A DNA stretch of 64,000 nucleotides from Zizania palustris (GCA_019279435.1 JAAALK010000082.1:81254989-81318988), one strand, 5' to 3'; shown: positions 20,824-30,905, counted from the first letter of the stretch. Notes: generated by a model not told the origin, from the letters alone. Numbers and translations are program-made.

Positions 20824-22474
20824 TGAGGAGCCATGCTGAATAGCGTGGGCCTCATGGCTCCAGATGTGATGAGTCATTGTCAACGATAGTCAAAGAGGAC
20901 TGAAATGAGAGAGAAGACATGTTGCGTCTGGGCCGCGTGTGACTCAGGTACACGGGCAGCGAGCGACTGTCGGGCAGAGGGGCCGCGAAGTCGGGCTGGC
21001 CCAATCCGGGTACATGGGCTAGGAGCAGCAGAGGATCCACTGGACTGTTGACCGGGATTGACTCAGGTACACGGGCGGTGAGTGATTGCCGGGCTGAGGG
21101 AGCCGCGGAATCAGGCCGGCCCAATCCGGGAACCCGGTGCGAAGACGGTGGACGCTTTGTCAGTTTCGGCGCAAAACTGACGACCGTTGATTTCGGATCT
21201 GACCGTCCTGAGGTGAAGCCGTAGCTGCTACGAAAGCTCCGCATCAGGACAAGTTACCTTTATTTAGGTTTTTACTATTTTGCCTTTAGGCCCACAGTCT
21301 GTCAGTCGAGTCTGTAAAAAACCCTAAGGGCATTTCGGTCTTTTCCATTTTTATTCAGCGTCTGTAAAAAACCCTAGGGGTATTTCTGCATTTTCCCATT
21401 TAATGGGCTGCCTATAAATAGGCCCCAATAGCCTAGGGTTAGGGTACCCATTTTTGAAATACACTTTCCAGATTTCTAAAATTCGTGGGTCAAATTTTTC
21501 TTCCCTCTCCACTGTTCTTCCGCCGCCACCAGGATTCTCTTTCTCTTCTCACCAAGAGTTTTCTCTCTCGGCGCATCTCTTCCGTGATGCATTAGCCGTC
21601 GTGGTCGCTTGGCCACCAGGACTCTTGGCTTGCGTGCGGACAGCACTTGAGTGCTTCTCCTCCGTGCGGCATGCGCAGCAGCAAGGCCACGTGAAGCCAA
21701 CAGCTAGGCTGCTTAGTGCTATCAATTGCAAGCCACGGCGAAGAAACCAGAAGGGTCTGGTTGGCTTTCGAAGGACTTCCAGGCGCACGCAGATCGAGGC
21801 TTCGTCATGTGACCAGGCGAAGGAATCCCACCGCCGGTTTTTCTCAGGGAACTCTTGTTTCCGATTTTCATCTGCACACTGTGTTTGTTTTTTTTTATTT
21901 TGCATGCAGTTTTTATTTTTATTCCGATTAACTTTCCTCTGTTCAGAAATATGCATGGTTAGTGTACTAATTATGGCTAGCACTATTTGATTTTTTGAGA
22001 TTAGTTTATCCTTGAAAATCGTGCCTAAGCAATTTTTGTTTTACTTGTTGGCCGGACTATTTCTGTACACTGAACGTACTAATCACATTGAAGCACAGTA
22101 ATCAATGTTGTTCTTTCCTCATTTAAGTGCACCTATTTTATTTTTGCCTCTAGAATATTTTGTGCTGGATTAATTTTCTAGGAGTCGATTAATGCACTAA
22201 AATTAGTTACTGATAAATTTGTTTTGTTAGTGCATTTTGAATCGTATGCAAGCTCTATTATTTACTTGCATTTTTTATATGATCAAATATGTTGGTGTTT
22301 CTTTGTCTGGGACACCGGTTGTTTTTAGGCTAGATCTTTTGAGGCTCTGTTGATCTGTTTACTTTTTACCGTTAGTCTGTTGAGGTGCGTTGAGTGTTGG
22401 GAGCAGGCCATTGATTCGCAAGAATTTTTTAGGCGCCCATTCACCCCCCTCTGGTCGCTACTTTCGGTCCTACA
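20824..22474 (+). repeat. S1 3' LTR
   Basis: 1651 bp, nearly identical to the 5' LTR. Visible differences include a C/A near 20920, A/G changes near 21195, 21670 and 21700, an A/C near 22195 and a one-base shorter C run near 22448. Followed directly by the CCCCT duplication. Confidence 0.95.
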
Positions 22475-22479
22475 CCCCT

Positions 22480-22862
22480 CCGTGCACTTCTGGCGGCGGC
22501 TGGCGCCGCAGAGCCGCTAGCCTCTGTGGCGGAGGAAGGGGAGGGCATGGAGGCAGAGGTTGTGGGGTCCACCCTCACCATGGAGCGTGTCGCCTTCGTG
22601 AAGAAGTTCATCGAGAATCACTACCGATCGCAAAGAGAGGTAACTGCGCACGAGCCCCGATTTTGCAGTTCCTCATGTGTGCCGTGGGGCTTGGTGAGAG
22701 CGTCCGCATCTATGCCAGCACAAAACCTCAGTTCCGGGGCCTCCTGTTGTCGCATTATATGCAAGCTGAGCAGTGCCCGTCGGGATTCTTCGTGACGGAC
22801 GGTGAAGGGAGGGTGCCTGGAGTCTGCGGCGTATTCAGCACCATCGCCAACATGGCTGACAA
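22480..22862 (+). pseudogene. Captured gene fragment of unknown origin in the CACTA element
   Basis: GC-rich, codon-like sequence unlike its A/T-rich surroundings. From an ATG at 22547 it reads MEAEVVGSTLTMERVAFVKK and continues to about RSQRE. A GAG|GTAACT donor-like site then follows, and a TTTTGCAG acceptor-like site at about 22670. Beyond it a second frame reads FLMCAVGLGESVRIYAS and later GFFVTDGEGRVPGVCGVF, ending near ADKSS at 22866. The apparent intron is only about 30 bases, too short to splice, so this may be a shortened capture. I do not recognise the protein family. The putative 5' untranslated region lies on the other side of S1, at 11500-11774. Confidence 0.45.
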
Positions 22863-23718
22863 GTCCTCTCCTCTCTCTCCCTCCCCTCTCTTCCCATCTG
22901 CAAGCGTATTGCCCTTGATTAGTCTTAGATGTCGGATGATCACTCGATCGTGTGGAGCCTTCTGATTCTGTTCCAGCTTAATAGATCCTACTTCCCAATT
23001 CATGGAATTCAGACTATGTTGTTTAGTACATTCTGCTTGCTCCATCGTGTTGATGAGACAACCATGTCACAATTCATTATGCATTGTAAATTTGTAATTC
23101 AGATACCATATGATTCATCATTTTCATATCTTGCCTGCATTCATGTGCTTGCAGCAGTTAAGATCACATGTCATAATTCAGGAATGTTAGGTCTGTAGAA
23201 AATTTTGATTCCAAATTGAATGCATATGCTACATTTGGATCTAAACCATTGGTACTTATCATATCAATTATACCTGGAATATGGATCCAAAACTAGATGT
23301 ATAAAGTGGAAACAACAAATTATATAAGGCTTTTTGAGGACTTAAGGATCAATGTTCGGAACCTAGGTTCTTGTTCCCTACTTTTGGGATGTCTCCTTTT
23401 CGGTTATGATATTAGTGCAATACGCCAACGCCTGGAGCATCCATACCTTTGCAAGTTAGTGATTCCCTATTTTGGTTGCTTTGTAATTTATTGTAGTTGT
23501 CATTCACTGATTAACTCTAATGGTGTTTATTCCTCCTCGGTCTACTGAACTCAGTTGAACCACTTGGTTCAGCCTATCATCTATACAGCTAGGGCTTGTG
23601 GTAACTTATCTACATATTTCCATGCTTACCCAAATTTTGGTTCTTTCATAACCAAGAACATTGTTGTTTTTATTGAGAGTTTCTGTCATTCAATTTAGGC
23701 TATACTTGTTCCGATTAG
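22863..23718 (+). other. Intron-like sequence inside the CACTA cargo
   Basis: A CT-rich run (22863-22910) is followed by A/T-rich sequence with no sustained coding frame. It ends at an acceptor-like ATTAG directly before the HMG-box exon at 23719. It is best read as intron or filler between captured exons. Confidence 0.4.
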
Positions 23719-23935
23719 GGAGCAGTTCCGCAAGGAGTTCAAGGAGAAGAACCCCAAGAATAAATCTGTTGTTGCCGTAAGTTTTTTCTATCCTCCTTCA
23801 AAATCACTCTTTTGCTTTTGTTTCATTATAAATTACAACTATTAGTTGTTATGTTTCGATTTGATTTGGTGTTGTCTAACGATTCATTTTTTTTAAAAAA
23901 AAAATCAGGTAGGAAAAGCAACCGATAACATTTAA
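23719..23935 (+). pseudogene. Captured HMG-box (HMGB-like) gene fragment
   Basis: After an AG acceptor, 23719-23776 encodes EQFRKEFKEKNPKNKSVVA. It is followed by a perfect GTAAGT donor, and after a T/A-rich intron with an ATCAG acceptor at 23908 the frame continues VGKATDN and stops at 23935. Plant HMGB proteins have EEFRK(T/E)FKEKNPKNKSVAAVGKA in the first half of the HMG box, split by an intron at about this place. The fragment covers roughly 26 of about 75 box residues and is then cut off, so it cannot bind DNA as an HMG protein. Retained splice sites point to capture of genomic DNA, not a processed copy. Confidence 0.75.
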
Positions 23936-24196
23936 ATCCTAATGGTGGAGTGAGGAAGGGTTCATTGAAAGGTAGTGAAATCATATTGTAGTATCCTGCT
24001 TTTGTTGTTTTACTAATTACATTCTGTATGTTGTAAAAGGTAAATCTTCACACTATGTGCTTGATTGATTGCCATGCTTGATTTTATTGGTCAGTTCTCC
24101 AGATGCTTATGGATTTTTATGTGTTTTGACAATTACTTAATAATATCAATGACAAATAGTCTTGTATAATCCACAAGACCGTTTATTATATTGCAG

Positions 24197-24303
24197 GATC
24201 AACCTCCCTTCCAGTGCCAAGAAGATTCTCTCGAGTAGCTATCATGCCATGATTGGTCTGGTAGCTGGTGGTGGTAGGACTGAGAAGTCAATGCTCAAGA
24301 CGG
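24197..24303 (+). pseudogene. Captured ribosomal protein L8 (uL2) fragment
   Basis: After a TTGCAG acceptor, the frame reads INLPSSAKKILSSS and then AMIGLVAGGGRTEKSMLK. This is the segment of eukaryotic 60S protein L8 with VKLPSGAKK and AGGGRTEKP. About 35 of roughly 260 residues are present, with several changes at normally invariant positions. The sequence then drifts into A/T-rich noncoding DNA (24304-24640). It is a second gene fragment of different origin from the HMG piece. Confidence 0.72.
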
Positions 24304-24645
24304 GAATTTGTAGATTTTGGAATTTCTATTTTGGATTAGTTACTCTAATTTATTTTCTTTGCTATATTGGTTTCTATGGGGAAGGATCTAACTTATCTTC
24401 CTTGCTATATTGGTTTCTGTTGTGAATGATGGTGGTGATCTCTCTATTAAGTTTTGGAGGTAAAAAATAATTTATGAAGTATGAACCTATGTTTGTGCTT
24501 GATTGATTGGAGTCCTTTTCTATTTTTGGAATAATACGAATGTAATTTTGTGAAGTTAGTCCTAGCCTAAATATTACAAACTTAAAACTCAACATTTTCA
24601 AATTTTTCAATTTTTTGTGATGAAAAACAAACGTCATTACGTATA
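24304..24645 (+). other. A/T-rich noncoding stretch of the CACTA element
   Basis: No coding frame or repeat is recognised, apart from a short duplicated phrase CTATATTGGTTTCT near 24362 and 24407. Confidence 0.4.
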
Positions 24646-25122
24646 TGCCATGTCATCGAGTATGTGATGCCATCTCATCACTCTTGTGGCGCCATGTCAT
24701 CGCCCACGTGGTGCCATGTCATCGTGCTAGTGATGCCACGTCATCTTGCCAATGGCACCATGTCATCGGACGCATGACGCCACATCATAGACACGTGGTG
24801 CCACATTTGCGCCCACGTGATGCCATGTCAACGACAACGTGGCGCAACGTGTCCATGTGGTCTGAACTAGTTCAGTGACAACGGCCAAATCGTCATGGTT
24901 GTAACCTTATCTGTGACGAAATAAGATAAATCGTCACGGTGCAACATTTGTGACACGCCATAGACGACGACCATGATTTCATCATAAGTTCGTCATAGAT
25001 ATGTGTCAGTGACGATATTGGCATTTACTATGACAAAAGTCATTATCTTGGATGTGGCGCCACATGTCTATGACGTGGCGTCACACATCCGATGGTGTGG
25101 TGCCATTTGTGCGATGACGTGA
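24646..25122. repeat. CACTA subterminal array of 22-bp repeats
   Basis: About ten imperfect 22-bp units run from 24646 to about 24865, each starting near GCCATGTCATCG and ending in an ACGTGGT-like block. Three more lie at 25053-25122. Between them are TGACGA and CGTCAT motifs like those at the left end. Subterminal repeats of CACTA elements serve as binding sites for the element's own regulatory protein (TNPA in En/Spm); that role is inferred here. Confidence 0.65.
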
Positions 25123-25397
25123 GTTACTGATTGCCTCCGATCACTCTAACTAAAGAAACCACGGTCCGCTCTAGCGTAGTCATTGTGAGGGTCACTCATT
25201 TGCTTGGGGGCTCTAACGAGCGCTATCTTTGGCCGACTACTGATACTCACCCTTGGCTGAACGTGAATATAATGGTTCTAAACAATGTGCATGTGGCCTG
25301 AGCTCGCTACGTTACATAGACCTTAGATACATCGATTAAGCTGGGCCAAGTTTCGAAAGCAATTGGACAAGAAAGCAAATGCCGAGAATGACGAAAT

Positions 25398-26090
25398 CTT
25401 TATTATATTCTGATGATATGTACATGTACAATGATTTCTTCTATTCTGTGTTTTATCTACTCAGTAGGATCTAGTCTCCTCGGGGACACGTCAAAGGGGT
25501 CTTCAAGGACGAGGAAGCCCTTTGACGATACACCGAGGAAGAAGTGCATCGAGAGGATCCCCGGTCGGGAGCGCCAGCACGCCGGGCAAGCCAGCGGATC
25601 GAGGGAGATGATCCCTCTTCTCGGGGGATGACCGGAGAGAGCCTTGGTGAGCTTTTTATCTGCTCAGCAAGGTCTCCTCTGCCGCGTAGTACTCTGTGCT
25701 GCTCCGAACCTGAGGAAGTAGCACCGCACCGACGGCGGGCGATTCCCATGAGGAGGACGACGTAAGGTTGCCACATGGATTCGCCCCGCGCATGCTGCGC
25801 TGGGAGTTCCTCCATAACGTCGCCGCATGGACTTGTAGGCTCATCATCAAGACGCTGGTTATCTTCAAGAGAGAAAGAATGATCAAGACTCTAGCAATGA
25901 AGGTTGGTGAAGAAGTCAACTAGTGAAGATTTGCTTACACGAAGTTTGGAGGCTCTTGATAACCCTTCAAGAAACTGTCGCACCAAGACATCAAAAGGGT
26001 TGCGCCTTCTGATGAAGAGAAGAGTCAAGGCAGAGAAGATGATTTGTGCCACGATGTTGGAGAAACTGAAGATAGAGGGCCCTATTTATA
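25398..26090 (-). promoter_or_regulatory. Antisense TATA-to-poly(A) unit, G2 copy
   Basis: On the minus strand TATAAATA (26090-26083) in a GGCCTATAAATAGGG setting is followed about 690 bases later by AATAAAG (25404-25398). Between them a small ORF (25919-25656) contains LQVHAATLW and LTSSSSWES, which also occur in the G3 copy. This could be an antisense transcription unit or an LTR (U3, R, U5) in minus orientation. I could not find clean LTR ends or a primer site. Confidence 0.5.
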
Positions 26091-26940
26091 GGCCCATGTA
26101 ACAGGAAGGAAGGCGAACCACCAGCGCGCTATTTAAAAGCAGAACCCCACTGATGATGCACTGAAGATCGCTCCGCCAATAACTGTATCACGACGGTCAA
26201 TATACCGTGCCATGCGGGAAGGATTCGCCGCCTGACGTGCCCATCGTCTCAGCGCCATTTATTGCTTCGCCATGATTTTCTCCACCGGACTCTGCCAAGA
26301 GGAATTCATGGGATTTAACAATCCCACCACCGCTGCGGCCCGGGGCCGCCAAGATAAGTCTCCAATTCTCTATGCTTCAAATTTCAATTTGATACATCAT
26401 TCAAATTTGGAATTTGTTTACTTGTGAGCACGATTATCAGAGTAGTAGCGGTTTTCTCTCACTCTGTATCCATGGTCCACTCTAGCTGAGTCACAGAGGG
26501 TCCCTCTGCTTCTGAGTGCTTAACAAATTTGTGGCTCTTAAGCATTCCCCTTGGGACCTGCCGCGGTCTTCTTACTTTGTATCCGTGATCAGCTCTGACT
26601 GAGTTAGTGAAGACCTCCCCAGAATGCTTAACGACTGCCCTCTTTTTGCAATCTCCTCTACGGGATTTTGCGATCACTCACTCTGTATCCACGATCAGCT
26701 CTGGCTAGTCGGCTAGATTACATTCCAGAAGGGTTGCATCTACCGACTGCTTCGTGTGGTTCATGTGGCTTATAAAAGTGCGATTCAAAAAAGCATGTAT
26801 GTTGCATGCGTTATCCCTACGCTAGCGAGCTGGCACCATGGCCAAATGATCACGAACAGTAGGATTGCATATAAAAATATTAAAAGTTACCAAAGAAACA
26901 TCATATTACATGTCTTGCAAACATGTCACACATATTTTTG

Positions 26941-28188
26941 TCACTCACTAGGTGCAAGAGGATAATACTCGATGTTAGTAGTTAAGGCGTCGGCCGCTTC
27001 CTCGACCTCGGCATAAGCTCGCTGGGCGTCGGCTTCTCTATAATGCACTAGCCACCCCGCCTAGACGAGATCGAGTCGGATGGTCGGGTACAGCGCCCGG
27101 ATGACCCCCAACACATTACTAGCCATCGTCTTTGTGAAGTCCCGAGCCGACTGCTTCAACCAACCTTCAGCACCGTCCAGCCGAGCAAATGACTCGTCTA
27201 CAGACCACTGAGTGCTAGGGGGATCATCATCAACCATTCGGATCATCGCCTGTGTGCATGTCGCATAGGTGTTCAGCTGCCTCTGGCTGCTTGCCAATCA
27301 CCGCTCTAGGTTTTCAAACTAGGCGATCATCCAATAATAGATCCCTACTGAGCAAAATAGAATTCTCAAGACAAAAGTTGATGGAATTCCCCCTGGAAGA
27401 AAAAGCGCTCAAAATAAATCCATACTTTTATACTCACCATGCCATTTCTTGGTTGAAGCCTCAGACTTGGTGAACTGCTTCTTTAGCTTCTCTAGTTCAG
27501 TGGAGACAACATCCGTCTCGGCTACCGCAGTGTCCTCCGAACGCTGCGCTTAGCCGACAACCATCTCCAAACGCTCACTCGACGCTGACAACTCTGCGAA
27601 AACAAAGAAGAATTATGCTCCGGATCTAATGATGAAAGTATTGAAAAAATTGATATGTACCAAGGGCCTGGAGGCCGAGTTGCTCGCAAAGGATGCGAAG
27701 CTCCCCTCAGAGACCATCATTCTCTGTTTCTAGCCACCGTAGCACATTGTCCTTCCAAGATAGCTCGGCATCCCTAGCGTCGATCCACTCTCTTATTTCA
27801 AGAGTCACATCCTGCGCGGATACCTAGGTTAATCTATACGCCAAGGTATGCAAACCTTTTTTGTAGGAAAGCTTACCGTCATCTTCTAGCTATGGTGCTC
27901 GATCGACTTCAAGTGCTTGGCTGTGGCCACTGACCATCGCTGAGCGGGAGCATGCACAGAAGGCGGTGGCAATGCCTTAACCATAACGAGAGGAGCAGAG
28001 CACTCCTCCCCCAGCATGGTGTGCTCCGCTGCGACAACCCCCGTAGTCGTCGGCAGGTCCTTGGACCTTCTCGGCGAAGAAGATTTGGACCCCACCGCAT
28101 CACCCACCAAAGGTGGCCCACCCTTAGGTGACCCCGACGGTGTCGAGTAGCCCACAATGGTGGTGGTCGTCTCAACGGCACAGGTCAC
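26941..28188 (-). pseudogene. G2 antisense extra ORF, apparently spliced
   Basis: Read on the minus strand, coding-like segments are separated by introns with canonical ends: 27876-27824 (GTAAGC to CTAG), 27660-27594 (GTACAT to GCAG) and 27437-27345 (GTGAGT to GTAG). The first segment (from 28188) is Pro/Ser-rich. The third contains ELEKLKKQF, a coiled-coil segment. The last contains FTKTMASNVLGV, then AYAEVEEAADAL, and stops at 26943-26941. An in-frame stop sits near 27889 and others follow the third intron, so the copy is dead. The G3 copy shares the third intron and the C-terminus. The function of such extra ORFs is unknown. The orientation is opposite to G2 pol. Confidence 0.6.
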
Positions 28189-28289
28189 CTCGACTTAGCT
28201 CGAGTCATGCAAAGGCTATCCTTCGACCCTGCCAAGAAGAAGACACAATGATGATCACAAAGAGATGTCCAGGAGGATCGACAACATTG

Positions 28290-28882
28290 ACAAAGAGGTG
28301 TTGCCTCCGCCGAGCTGGAGAAGTTGAAGAAGCAGCTCACCGAGTTTGAGGCTTCGGCCCAGAAATGGCACAGTGAGTATAAAAGTTTGAAGTTCTGATC
28401 ACTTTTTTTCTTCTAAGGAGAATTTCATCAATTTATGCCCTAAAAACTCTATTTCGCTCTATAGTTGTCCACTATCAGATGACCGCTCAGTTTGAAGACC
28501 TGGAGCGTTGTCTAGCGAGCACCTAGAGGCATCTGGATGCCCATCGGACATGCATGGAGGGCAGAGGCGATGATCCAATTAGTTGATGACAGCCCCCGAG
28601 GACTCAGTGGTTGGCGAATGAGTCATTTGCTCGGCTGGTCGGCACTGAAGGACGGCTGAGTAGTCGGCTTGGTACTTCACAAAGACAAATGCCACTCATG
28701 TGCTGGGGGTTGCTCGGGCACTTTACCTGACCATCAGACTGGATCTCATCCAGGCGGGGTGGCCAACGCATTTCAGCGAGGCCGACGCCCAACGAGTTTA
28801 CTCCGAAGTTGAGGAAGCTACCGACACCTTGACTACTGATATAGGATATTATCCTCATGCTCCTCCTACACCTATCAAGTGA
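28290..28882 (+). pseudogene. G3 extra ORF (antisense to its pol), partial
   Basis: The segment starts within the exon that contains ELEKLKKQLTEFEAS, then has a donor at 28374 (GTGAGTA) and an acceptor at 28464 (TATAG). The 91-bp intron aligns with the 93-bp third intron of the G2 copy. The last exon has stops and a frame change but regains VLGVARALYLTIRLDL from about 28703, and ends YYPHAPPTPIK at 28882. The 5' exons seen in G2 are missing, apparently lost at the head-to-head junction. Confidence 0.6.
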
Positions 28883-30479
28883 CAAAATATGTGTGACATA
28901 TTTGCATGACATTTAACATAATGTTGTTTGGTCACTTTATATTTTTGTATTCAATCCGACTGGTGGTGATCATTTAGCCATAGTGCAGGTTCGCTAGTGC
29001 AGGGATAACACACGACACATACACGCTTTTTTGAACCACACTTTCATAGACCACATAGTGAGTGATGGCGAAATCCCATAGAGGAGATTTCCAAAAGAGA
29101 GCTGTCATTTAGCATCCCTGGTAGATCTTCACTAACTTAGCCAGAGCTAATCGTGGATATAGAGTAGGAAGACCGCGGCAGGTCCCAAGGGAAAATGCTT
29201 AAGAGCCACAAACTTATTAAGCACTCGGAAGCAGAGGGGCCTTCCAATGACTCAACCAGAGCGGATAATGGATACAGAGTGGGAAAAAACTGCTACTGCT
29301 CTGATATTCGTTCTTGCAAGTGAATAAATTCCAAATTTGACTGACATGTCAAATTGAAATTTAAATTATGGAGAATTGGAGACTTATCTTGGCGGCCCCA
29401 GGCCAGCCATTGGCGGTGGTGGTATTGTTAAATCCCGTGGATTTCGCTTGGCAGAGTATGGTGGAGAAAATCATGGCGAAGCCATAAATTATGCTAAGGT
29501 GACAGGCAGGTCAGGTATCAAATCCTTCTGCATGGCAGGGGTTTTTGACCGTCATGATACGATGACTTGTAGAGCGATTCTCAATGTGCAAATAGTGGGG
29601 TTCCGCTTTTAATAGGACGCTGGCGGTTCACCTCTCTTCCTTCCATTTGGGCCTATAAATAGGTCCCCTTTTGGCTTTAGTTACTTCAACAACACAACAT
29701 CGATCATCTTCTCTTCCTTGACTCTTTCTTCATCAGAAGGCATTGCCCTCTAGATGGCTTGGTGCGACGGTTTCTTGAAGGATTATCAAGAGCCTCCAGA
29801 ATTTGGGTAAGTGTCTCTTCACTTGTCGATTTCTTCATCAGTCTTCATGATTGGAGTCTTGATCACTTTTCCTTCTTTAGGATCACTGGTGTCTTGGAGA
29901 TGAGACTGCAAGCCCATGCAGCTACCTTATGGTTGATCTCCGAGCGTGGCCTGGGCATGGCGAGCCCATGCGATGACCTTACATCGTCTTCCTCATGGGA
30001 ATCTCTCATTTGGAGATCCTACATGATACGCTTCTTCCTCAGGGTTTCATTAGAGGGCTTGCTCGTCCTTGAGAGGCCCTTCGACGCACACCCCGAGGAG
30101 GCTGGATCCTGCTGAGCAAATGAAAAATAGAGTAGAAGAAATCATTGTGTATGTAATAAAGATTTCTTCATTTTAAGTCTTTATTATCTTGTCCGACTGT
30201 GCTAAAAACTTGGCCCAGATTCATCGATATAGCTAAGATAAAAATGTAGGGAACTCAGGCCACATGAATATTGTTTAGATCCACTAGCATCACATTTCGC
30301 CAAGGGCGAGCATCGGGAGTCGGTCAAAGATAACTACTCGTTAGCGCCCCAGGTAAATAAGTGACCTTCACAGTGACTACACCAAAGCAGATCATGGTTT
30401 CTTTAGTAAGAGTGATTGACCCATAGATGCCTGAGTGCCGAGGAGGCTTTGAACTACGGGAGTTCTAGCAAAAAGGAAT
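28883..30479 (+). other. G3 spacer with sense TATA-to-poly(A) unit
   Basis: This is the reverse-complement counterpart of 25130-26940. TATAAATA is at 29654-29661 and AATAAA at 30155-30160. Between them a 118-codon ORF (29759-30115) includes LQAHAATLW and LTSSSSWES, as in the G2 copy. The rest is noncoding and aligns with the G2 spacer, including the CCGCGGCAGGTCCCAAGGG stretch near 29174 (reversed near 26550). Confidence 0.55.
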
Positions 30480-30905
30480 CTAGCATTCCTTCGATCCAAC
30501 AATAGCTGAGCTAGTGTGGGTCATAGCTGTACGGCTAGAGTGGTGGCGATCGTTCATGTCGGCAAAGGCTAAGTTAGAGCAGATCATTACCTCGAAGCCA
30601 GAGCAGAGGCACTCAGCGAAGCACGTTGTAGCCAAGCCAAAGCAGATCATGGCTGCGAGGCTAGAACGATTACATCTCGGGAAAGGCTCGATCAAAGCGG
30701 ATCATGACCTCGCAGCCAGAGCGGAGGCAGTCGGTGAATCACGTTGTAGCTGAGCCAGAGCGGATCGTGGCTGTGAGGCTAGGACTGTTACATCTCGGCA
30801 AAGGCCGGGTCAGAGCGGAACATGACCTCGTAGCCAGAGCGAAGGCATTCGGCGAATCACGTTGTAGCTGAGCCAGAGCAAATCATGGTTGTGAGGCTAG
30901 AAATG
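30480..30905 (-). repeat. G3 tandem repeat array, units of about 118-126 bp
   Basis: The phrase (C/G)ATGGCTGTGAGGCTAG-like recurs at about 30522, 30649, 30768 and 30886, with AGCCAGAGCGGA and TCACGTTGTAGC between. At least three full units are present. One related unit lies in G2 at 10660-10775. Hypervariable tandem repeats between pol and the 3' end are described for Tat-lineage elements. Confidence 0.75.

Larger units (their letters stand above)
11775..22474 (+). mobile_element. S1: complete Sirevirus-type copia retrotransposon
   Basis: 10.7 kb flanked by the 5-bp duplication CCCCT (11770-11774 and 22475-22479). The LTRs (11775-13426, 20824-22474) begin TG and end CA and differ by about eight substitutions and one indel by eye. 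The tRNA-Met primer site, an open 917-codon gag, an open pol in copia order (protease, integrase, RT, RNase H), and repeated polypurine tracts before the 3' LTR are all present. A large gag with coiled coils, a long 3' noncoding region and multiple polypurine tracts are Sirevirus features. No disabling lesion was seen, so recent or current activity is possible. Confidence 0.95.
10781..25122. mobile_element. CACTA-type DNA transposon carrying gene fragments
   Basis: The left end begins CACTACTAGAAATCC, the conserved terminal inverted repeat of plant CACTA (En/Spm) elements, directly after GTT. Subterminal sequence next to it is rich in TATGACGA and TTCGTCAT motifs, and the right side (24880-25050) has the same motifs plus an array of 22-bp repeats. 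The matching right terminus (TTTCTAGTAGTG) is absent. The element stops near 25122, before a second GTT, so the end is decayed or deleted. No transposase ORF is seen. Without S1 the element is about 3.6 kb and holds fragments resembling host exons, so it is non-autonomous. Confidence 0.75.
25123..28190 (+). mobile_element. G2 3' part: noncoding spacer and antisense ORF
   Basis: The segment resumes the repeat motif interrupted at 10780 (GATTGCCTCCGATCAC). It is matched in reverse complement by G3 sequence from about 28290 to 30430, including a spacer, a TATA-to-poly(A) unit and an antisense ORF. Gypsy elements of the Tat lineage place tandem repeats and an antisense extra ORF between pol and the 3' LTR, which is the arrangement seen here. 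No clear 3' LTR was found; the copy is joined head to head with G3 near 28190-28290. Confidence 0.65.

Noticed and set aside
22390..22965. 191-codon plus-strand ORF spanning the S1 LTR end
   Set aside because: Its first part is LTR sequence joined by chance to the captured fragment; only the part after 22480 is of interest.
24646..24865. CRISPR-like array
   Set aside because: Units are contiguous, imperfect 22-bp repeats without unique spacers, in a plant transposon.
24645..24878. 77-codon His/Ser-rich ORF
   Set aside because: It is produced by the 22-bp CACTA repeats; no protein is implied.
25130..26940. Call as a gypsy 3' LTR of G2
   Set aside because: TATA and poly(A) signals point the opposite way from pol, no clean TG/CA ends or primer site were found, and the same order recurs in G3; left as spacer with an open alternative.
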